DNA from: Streptomyces durmitorensis
Lineage (GTDB): Bacteria > Actinomycetota > Actinomycetes > Streptomycetales > Streptomycetaceae
Assembly (NCBI RefSeq): GCF_023498005.1
Contig: NZ_CP097289.1
Coordinates: 558,001-622,000, forward strand
Length of the DNA: 64,000 bases
Reading direction: 5' to 3'
A model generated the notes under the pieces. That model did no database searches. It had not been told where the DNA came from and saw only the letters and a program-made list of their open reading frames with translations. A program made the position numbers and the translations under genes. Positions 58,780 to 64,000 of the stretch are shown here, one piece after another (positions within the stretch are counted from its first letter, which is position 1; every line of letters begins with the position of its first letter).

Positions 58780-60825
58780 TCACGCCTCCGGCGCGGCGAA
58801 GTCGCACCAGACGGCCTTGCCCTCGCCGCGCGGCTCGATTCCCCAGCGCGACGCGACCGCCTCCACCAGGAGCAGTCCTCGGCCGGAGGTGGCGGTCTCC
58901 ACCGGGGACCTCTTGCGGGGCCGGGTGCTCGAACGGTCCTTCACCCACAGGCGGACGTGGCGAGGCGGGCCGGTGAGCACCTCCAGCGTCAGGATGGCGC
59001 CCCCGTCGGTGTGGACGAGGGCGTTGACGAGGAGTTCACCCGCCGCCACCTCGACGTCGTCGGCGACCGCTCCAAGACCCCACGAAGCGAGGTGCTCGCG
59101 CAGCGCCGCGCGTGCGTCGGCGAGGCCTTCCGGGTCTGCCTGGTGGACGTACCGGTGGATGCGCGGCTCCTGGAGCGTGCCAGGGTCGGGGAGCCTGCGC
59201 AGGACCAGGAGCGCCACGTCGTCACTGCTGCCCCATCTCTTCCACAGCGCGCGCGAGAGGTGGTCCGCCAGATCCTCGGCCGACTCGGGTCCGGTGGACA
59301 ACACCTCGGCGAGGTGCTGGATCCCGGTGTCGAGGTCGAGACCGGCGTCCTCCACGAGCCCGTCCGTGCACAGCACCAGGGTCTCGCCCGGCACGAGGTC
59401 GAGCCGCACCTCGGGGTAGTCCTCCATGTCGAAGTCGGTGGCAATGCCCAGCGGCAGCCCGCCTCGGACCCGTGGCACACCCACGCGGCCGTCCACATGC
59501 CGCACGAGGGGCGGCAGATGTCCGGCCCGCACGGCGCGCACGATGCCGGTGGTGGGGTCGAACTGGGCATAGGTGCAGGTGGCGAACCGCTCGGTGTCCA
59601 GCTCGGCGAGGAAGCGCGAGGCGCGCGAGACCACCGTCGCGGGCGGGTGCCCCTCGCCGGCGAAGGCCCGCAGGGCGATGCGCAGCTGCCCCATGATGGC
59701 CGCGGCGTGGGTGTCGTGTCCTTGTACGTCGCCCACGACCACGCCGATCCGTCCGCGGGGCAGAGTGATGACGTCGTAGAAGTCCCCTCCGACGTCACGA
59801 CCGCCCCAGGCGGCGTGATAGCGCACGGCGACCTCGGAGTCCGGGACGTCGGGGACCCCACGCGGCAACATCGTGGCCTGCAGACTCCTGGCGAGGTCCC
59901 GTTCCTCGTCGAACAGCATGGCGCGCTGCAGTGACTGGGCGACGATGCCGGAGAGACCGATGCAGAGGTTGCGGTCCGCGTCGCTGAAGTCCTTCCGGCC
60001 GCGGTAGAAGAGCGCGAGTCCGCCGATGGCGCGGTCCTGGGCGACCAGGGGCAGGAACGCCGCCGAGTCGAGCTCCATCTCCTCGATGTAGGGCCCCAGG
60101 CGGGAGAAGCGCCGACCCAGGTCGGGCAGTGAGCCCACGAAACGGGGCTGGCGGGTCAGGACGGCCTCGGCCAGCGGCAGCGATTCGTCGACCTTGTGCA
60201 GCTTGAGTTCGTCGAGGGCCTGCATCGTCTGACCCACGAGGGCGATCAGCTTCAGGTTCTCGCCCTCGACCAGGCCGAGCACCAGGCCGTCGGCGGCGAA
60301 CCGGTCGAGGCCGCTCGCGCCGGACAGCACGGCCACCACGTCGTCGACCGTGACGGCCCGGGAGAGGGCTTCCGTGGTGCCCTGCACCATCAGGGCGATG
60401 CCTTGGCGGCGCTCCTCCCTGGGGTCGGTGGCCGCGAGCTCCGTCCCGTCCTTCGAGGCCGTCCGCACGATGCCGACGGCACGTACGGCATGGCCCTCGT
60501 CGTCGCGCAGGATGTGTCCACGGGCGTGGCTGAGGTGCCGCGTGCCGTCACGGTGGCGGACACGGAAGTAGACGCCATAGGCGTCATCGCCCGTGTTGAC
60601 CGCCTCGGTGACGGCGAAGCTGACGCGTACGGCCTCCTCTGGTGGCACCCGTCTCCGCAGAGAGGTGACCAGGCCGTGGAACTCATCGGGACGCAGGTCG
60701 AGTACCGCCAGGGCACTGGCGTCGAGACTGAGCTCACCGCTGTCCAGGTCCCAGTCGAAGCTGCCCATGCCGGTCAGGAGCAGGCACTGTTCCAGGTCGA
60801 TGTGTGACTTCTTGGCTGACGTCAT
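58780..60825 (-). CDS. PAS-GAF-SpoIIE phosphatase with HATPase (anti-sigma kinase) domain
   Basis: 681 residues with four modules. A PAS-like sensor (about 10-120) is followed by a GAF domain (about 150-310). The PP2C phosphatase (about 340-545) has GGRDVGGDFYDV, VVGDVQGHDTHAA, RAGHLPPLV, LCTDGLVEDA and SSDDVALLVL. The C-terminal ATPase (about 560-680) has AAGELLVNALVHTDGG and TSGRGLLLVEAV. One chain thus holds both the phosphatase and the serine-kinase activities of a partner-switching circuit. Such proteins are common in Streptomyces, and the target anti-anti-sigma factor is unknown. GGAGA precedes ATG 60825. Confidence 0.92.
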   Translation of the reverse strand: MTSAKKSHIDLEQCLLLTGMGSFDWDLDSGELSLDASALAVLDLRPDEFHGLVTSLRRRVPPEEAVRVSFAVTEAVNTGDDAYGVYFRVRHRDGTRHLSHARGHILRDDEGHAVRAVGIVRTASKDGTELAATDPREERRQGIALMVQGTTEALSRAVTVDDVVAVLSGASGLDRFAADGLVLGLVEGENLKLIALVGQTMQALDELKLHKVDESLPLAEAVLTRQPRFVGSLPDLGRRFSRLGPYIEEMELDSAAFLPLVAQDRAIGGLALFYRGRKDFSDADRNLCIGLSGIVAQSLQRAMLFDEERDLARSLQATMLPRGVPDVPDSEVAVRYHAAWGGRDVGGDFYDVITLPRGRIGVVVGDVQGHDTHAAAIMGQLRIALRAFAGEGHPPATVVSRASRFLAELDTERFATCTYAQFDPTTGIVRAVRAGHLPPLVRHVDGRVGVPRVRGGLPLGIATDFDMEDYPEVRLDLVPGETLVLCTDGLVEDAGLDLDTGIQHLAEVLSTGPESAEDLADHLSRALWKRWGSSDDVALLVLRRLPDPGTLQEPRIHRYVHQADPEGLADARAALREHLASWGLGAVADDVEVAAGELLVNALVHTDGGAILTLEVLTGPPRHVRLWVKDRSSTRPRKRSPVETATSGRGLLLVEAVASRWGIEPRGEGKAVWCDFAAPEA

Positions 60826-61071
60826 GGCTGTCTCCGTATGCCCTCGGTCACCATAAGCGCCAGCCGCACCAGGCGCGCGGCAGTCACGCCCCCGGGCGGT
60901 CGCCCCGGCCGCACGCCCAGCCCCCTGCCGACACCTCAGGCTCAACCGCGCAGAAAGTGGAGATCGCCCTTCCGGTGATCTGTCGGGGCAGCGGGGTAAC
61001 CGGGTGTTTCGCGGCATCGACGGCCGCGGAACGACCGGAGGGCGCGGACGCGCCCCCAGGAGGGAGCAGAC

Positions 61072-61824
61072 GTGGTGAGGAGCAGCAGAACTCTGGCGGC
61101 CGCCGTGGCCGGAGCGGCCTTGGTGGCACTGGCCGGGTGCGGTGGCGACGACTCGGACGACAAGGGCGGGCCGTTCGCGGGCAAGAGCGCCGACCAGATC
61201 GCCGCCGACGCGGTCAAGGCCACCCAGCAGGCCGACTCGATGCACATGAAGGGGACCGTGCAGCAATCCGCGGGTTCCTCGATGACCATCGACCTGTCGG
61301 TGGACCAGAGCAAGAACTGTGACGGCACCATCGAGACGGCGGGTGCGTCCGCGGACGTACGGAACACGAAGGGCACGTTCTATCTACGGGGCGACGAGAA
61401 GTACTGGGAGACCGCCCTCAAGGGGCAGCCCGGCGGCGACAAGATCGTGCCGAAGGTTGCGGACAAGTGGGTGAAGGCGCCCGCGGACGACGCCACGGCG
61501 AAGAACGTGTGCGACAAGAAGGCGCTCACGGCTGCCATGGACAAGGACAAGTCGGAACGCAAGGGCATGAAGAAGGGCTCGACGACGACCGTCGACGGCT
61601 CCGAGGCGATCCGGCTGACGAAGAAGACCTCCGGCGGCGAGACCCTCACGCTGTACGTGGCCACCGAGGGCAAGCCGTACATCCTGCGCACGACGTCGAC
61701 CGGCGGCAAGGAGCCCAACACCGCCACCTTCAGCGACTACGGCAAGTCCGTGAGCCCTGAGGAGCCCGCGCCCGGCGAGACCGTGGACCTGCAGAAGCTC
61801 GCCGCATCCGGCGAGAAGGCCTGA
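61072..61824 (+). CDS. Lipoprotein, LppX/LprG-like
   Basis: 250 residues. The signal peptide ends in the lipobox ALAG-C23. The mature part starts with an acidic linker and DQIAADAVKATQQADSMHMK, followed by alternating strands, a pattern seen in LppX/LprAFG-type actinobacterial lipoproteins that bind lipid in a half-barrel. Two cysteines (NCDG, NVCDKK) may pair. The start is GTG 61072, with GGAGGGAG upstream. Surface-anchored; ligand unknown. Confidence 0.82.
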   Translation: MVRSSRTLAAAVAGAALVALAGCGGDDSDDKGGPFAGKSADQIAADAVKATQQADSMHMKGTVQQSAGSSMTIDLSVDQSKNCDGTIETAGASADVRNTKGTFYLRGDEKYWETALKGQPGGDKIVPKVADKWVKAPADDATAKNVCDKKALTAAMDKDKSERKGMKKGSTTTVDGSEAIRLTKKTSGGETLTLYVATEGKPYILRTTSTGGKEPNTATFSDYGKSVSPEEPAPGETVDLQKLAASGEKA

Positions 61825-61881
61825 CGCCGCGCGACAGCGTGACGTCTCCGTCCGGAAAGACCCGTCCAGAAAGAGGTGCGT

Positions 61882-62304
61882 ATGTCCGCGTCCCTGCTCG
61901 AGTCCGTCGACATCAAGGCGCCGGTGTCCGTCGCCTGGGCGCTGTGGAGCGACGTGACGCGCTGGCCCGCCTTCCTCAGCCACGTACGCTTGGTCGAGCC
62001 GATGGACGAGCGCCGCTTCGCATGGCAGCTGGAGCTGCCCGGTGCGGAGAAGAACTTCGTCGCCGAACTCACCGAAGTGGTGCCCGAGAACCGGATCGCC
62101 TGGCACACCGTCGAGGGGGTGGATCACGCCGGCGTGGTGACCTTCCATCGCCTCAGCGACACCACGAGCCGGGTGACACTCCAGATCGAGTACGACCCCA
62201 AGGGCTTCGTGGAACACCTCGGCGCCCTCACGAACCTCGACTCCACCCTGGCCAACTACGACCTGGGTGAGTTCCAGAAGCTCGCCGAGAAGACGGCCCG
62301 ATAG
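61882..62304 (+). CDS. SRPBCC family protein (cyclase/dehydrase-like)
   Basis: 140 residues of START-like fold: SVDIKAPVSVAWALWSDVTR, then WPAFLSHV, ENRIAWHTVEGVDHAGVVTF and a C-terminal helix. ATG 61882 is chosen because AGAGG lies five bases upstream; an in-frame GTG at 61876 overlaps that site. It lies 57 bases after the lipoprotein gene, possibly cotranscribed. Ligand unknown. Confidence 0.85.
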   Translation: MSASLLESVDIKAPVSVAWALWSDVTRWPAFLSHVRLVEPMDERRFAWQLELPGAEKNFVAELTEVVPENRIAWHTVEGVDHAGVVTFHRLSDTTSRVTLQIEYDPKGFVEHLGALTNLDSTLANYDLGEFQKLAEKTAR

Positions 62305-62336
62305 CCCCAGCCCCGGAGTCGGGGACCCCTGGCACA

Positions 62337-62392
62337 CGAGGAAACGGCGCTGCGCCCGCGTCTGCTGAAGTGGGCGCAGCGCCGTTTCCTCG
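62337..62392 (+). terminator. Very strong terminator, 21-bp perfect stem
   Basis: Bases 62337-62357 and 62372-62392 are perfect reverse complements (arm begins CGAGGAAACGGCGCTGCG) around a 14-base loop, 33 bases after the SRPBCC gene and before a convergent small gene. It can act in both directions. Confidence 0.9.
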
Positions 62393-62406
62393 CGCGTCAG
62401 GCCGCG

Positions 62407-62607
62407 TCAGGCCGCGTCGCTGTGGTGCTGCTCGGCGACTGGCGCTCGATGGCGTCCTGCGTGTCCGCCCCCGTGGATGAGGCGAAGGTGACGTACACGC
62501 CGATCGGTTCTCGGCGACGGTTCCCCGTTCATCAGGTCCTCGATGCGGTCCATGGCGACCATCAGGAGCCCCATGACCGGCAAGAGCAAAAGAGCGACAA
62601 CTAGCAT
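62407..62607 (-). CDS. Small membrane protein (66 aa)
   Basis: One N-terminal membrane helix (MLVVALLLLPVMGLLMVAMD) is followed by a charged, His/Arg-rich cytosolic tail. GAGGAGGA lies about nine bases before ATG 62607, which makes it a convincing gene despite its size. No domain is recognised. Possibly a regulatory or stress small membrane protein. Confidence 0.65.
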   Translation of the reverse strand: MLVVALLLLPVMGLLMVAMDRIEDLMNGEPSPRTDRRVRHLRLIHGGGHAGRHRAPVAEQHHSDAA

Positions 62608-62926
62608 CGGCAGCGTCCTCCTCGCAGCTTCTCTTTTCGCCTGCCCCTGACTGGCATGCTCACGGCACCGAAGAGATGGAGAGCCTGCAACGCTCTCTTC
62701 ACATCCGCGGCGTGGACCGCGGTCTTCACCCGGCAGGCCGCCAAACGAGTGACGTTTTCCCTGCGGCTGATGACCCTGGTCCCGCGTGAGCCGCCCTCGG
62801 CTGGACAGTCGCCCCAGTGCCGGACGGCAGATCAAGCACCGACATGCGCACGGGGGAAAGGAACGTGCTCGTGAGCATCATCGCCTGAATGCTGATCAGT
62901 CACATCTTGGGAGCCGTCACCGGCGG
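62608..62926. other. Intergenic region, nothing assigned
   Basis: 319 bases between the small membrane protein gene and parE. The plus strand carries a GTG-started seven-codon frame after GAAAGGAAC (62868-62888), too short to call. No terminator for parE was identified. Confidence 0.4.
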
Positions 62927-64000
62927 CTACAGGTCCAGCCGTGAGCGGTCGAGTGTGGCGGCTGAGCTGGTGATGAATTCCTTGCGGGGTGCCACGTCGT
63001 TGCCCATCAGGAGATCGAAGACCTGCTCGGCGGCGTCCAGGTCACCGATGTTGACCCGCCGCAGCGTGCGATAACGCGGATCCATCGTCGTCTCCGCGAG
63101 CTGGTCCGCGTCCATCTCACCCAGACCCTTGTAACGCTGAATGGAATCCTTGAACCGGATCCCCTTGCGCTGATACTCAAGGAGCGTCTCGCGCAGCTCA
63201 TTGTCCGAGTACGTGTAGACGTACTTGTCCTGCCCCTTCTTCGGCTGCACCAGCTCGATCCGGTGCAACGGCGGCACCGCCGCGAACACCCGGCCCGCCT
63301 CCACCATCGGACGCATATAACGCTGGAAGAGGGTGAGCAGCAGGATCCGGATGTGCGCGCCGTCCACATCGGCGTCCACCAGAAGAATGATCTTCCCGTA
63401 GCGGGCCGCGTCGATGTCGAAGGTCCGCCCCGACCCCGCCCCTATGACCTGGATGATCGCCCCGCACTCGGCGTTCTTCAGCATGTCCGACACGGACGCC
63501 TTCTGAACATTGAGGATCTTCCCCCGGATCGGCAACAACGCCTGGAACTCCGAGTTCCGCGCCAGCTTCGCCGTGCCCAGCGCCGAGTCACCCTCCACGA
63601 TGAACAGCTCGCTGCGCTCCACATCATCACTGCGGCAATCCGCCAGCTTCGCCGGCAACGACGACGACTCCAGCGCCGTCTTACGCCGCTGGGCATCCTT
63701 GTGCTGACGCGCCGCGATCCGCGTACGGGCCGCGGCCACCGCCTTGTCCATCACCGCCCGCGCCTGCGCCTTCGCATCACGCCTGGTCGACGTCAAAAAC
63801 GCCTTGAGCTCCTTGGCGATCACCTGGGCGACAATCCGGTTGGCCGCCGAGGTGCCCAGCACCTCCTTGGTCTGCCCCTCGAACTGCGGCTCCGCCAGAC
63901 GCACCGTGACCACCGCGGTCAGCCCCTCCAGGGCGTCGTCCTTGACGATGTCGTCCTCGGCCACCCGCAGCACCTTCTGACTGCGCAGCACCTCATTCAT
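62927..64000 (-). CDS. parE: DNA topoisomerase IV subunit B, C-terminal part (5' end outside window)
   Basis: The last 357 residues of a type IIA topoisomerase B subunit. The Toprim domain is visible with FIVEGDSALGTAKLARNSEF (EGDSA) and LLVDADVDGAHIRILLL (DxD), which bind Mg2+ at the cleavage site, and the C-terminus has IQRYKGLGEMDADQL. EGDSALGTAK rather than the EGDSAGGSAK of GyrB indicates the Streptomyces ParE type. The partner ParC is not in view. The protein runs past base 64000; the Met there is internal. Confidence 0.92.
   Translation of the reverse strand: MNEVLRSQKVLRVAEDDIVKDDALEGLTAVVTVRLAEPQFEGQTKEVLGTSAANRIVAQVIAKELKAFLTSTRRDAKAQARAVMDKAVAAARTRIAARQHKDAQRRKTALESSSLPAKLADCRSDDVERSELFIVEGDSALGTAKLARNSEFQALLPIRGKILNVQKASVSDMLKNAECGAIIQVIGAGSGRTFDIDAARYGKIILLVDADVDGAHIRILLLTLFQRYMRPMVEAGRVFAAVPPLHRIELVQPKKGQDKYVYTYSDNELRETLLEYQRKGIRFKDSIQRYKGLGEMDADQLAETTMDPRYRTLRRVNIGDLDAAEQVFDLLMGNDVAPRKEFITSSAATLDRSRLDL

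Noticed and set aside
62868..62960. GTG-AGC-ATC-ATC-GCC-TGA as the start of a GlsB/YeaQ-like gene with Trp changed to stop
   Set aside because: The sequence after the stop does not continue like that family; only five residues match, too few to support a pseudogene.

Overview
The window is a chromosomal stretch of a high-GC actinomycete, almost certainly a Streptomyces. The signs are very high third-position GC, GTG/TTG starts, GGAGG-type ribosome sites, several apparently leaderless genes, SpoIIE-type phosphatases, a Streptomyces-style topoisomerase IV subunit B, and an IdeR/DmdR-type iron box. No rRNA, tRNA, CRISPR array, insertion sequence or prophage was recognised. The right edge (parE) looks like conserved core. 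Most of the rest is accessory metabolism, transport and regulation, with five visibly decayed genes and one frameshifted gene.

Layout. 1-6200: 3' part of a molybdenum hydroxylase large subunit, a PHP-domain protein, a small conserved protein, a GAF-SpoIIE phosphatase, a DUF5709 protein and a GNAT. 6268-6960: remnants of a divergent LysR/NmrA pair joined by a deletion. 6968-10440: FAD monooxygenase and MFS exporter in one operon, divergent from a TetR gene with a palindromic operator between them. 10835-13099: beta-carbonic anhydrase and SulP transporter. 13373-16824: the most unusual locus, a candidate RiPP cluster. It encodes a 55-residue peptide ending in three 9-residue K-[DST]-G-C-I-S repeats, a strong intercistronic hairpin, an adenylate-forming (PaaK/CapK-like) enzyme with a frameshift, a DUF1399-like protein and an MFS exporter coupled to it by an ATGA overlap.

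17012-25970: Nudix hydrolase; iron-siderophore ABC operon (ATPase, lipoprotein, double permease) behind an iron box; a two-domain VOC protein; a secreted protein; a BrkB-family membrane protein; a PRC-barrel/DUF2382 protein. 26116-28797: AraC regulator, a VOC gene killed by one amber codon, a cysteine-rich protein with an internal duplication, and a DHFR-like reductase. 29132-37786: a pectin/arabinan locus. It has a secreted PL9-type lyase facing a minus-strand operon (sugar-binding lipoprotein, two permeases, GH51 arabinofuranosidase, GH93-like exo-arabinanase) that is divergent from a LacI regulator, with three CAACGTTG operators between. No transporter ATPase is encoded, so a shared MsiK-type ATPase is inferred.

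37987-48470: quinone-reductase-like flavoprotein; ABC-2 exporter divergent from a two-component system; a monooxygenase relic carrying a 7-bp minisatellite; TetR, GNAT, LysE/Lrp and AraC genes; and an SDR plus galactonate dehydratase operon. 48885-64000: SMI1/KNR4 protein, a HAD-hydrolase relic, SRPBCC proteins, a sigma-like/zinc-finger/ricin-lectin membrane protein, a cupin, a divergent HTH/hydrolase pair with ATAAC operator half-sites, an FMN glutamate-synthase-like protein, catalase, a PAS-GAF-SpoIIE-ATPase phosphatase, a lipoprotein, and the C-terminal part of ParE.
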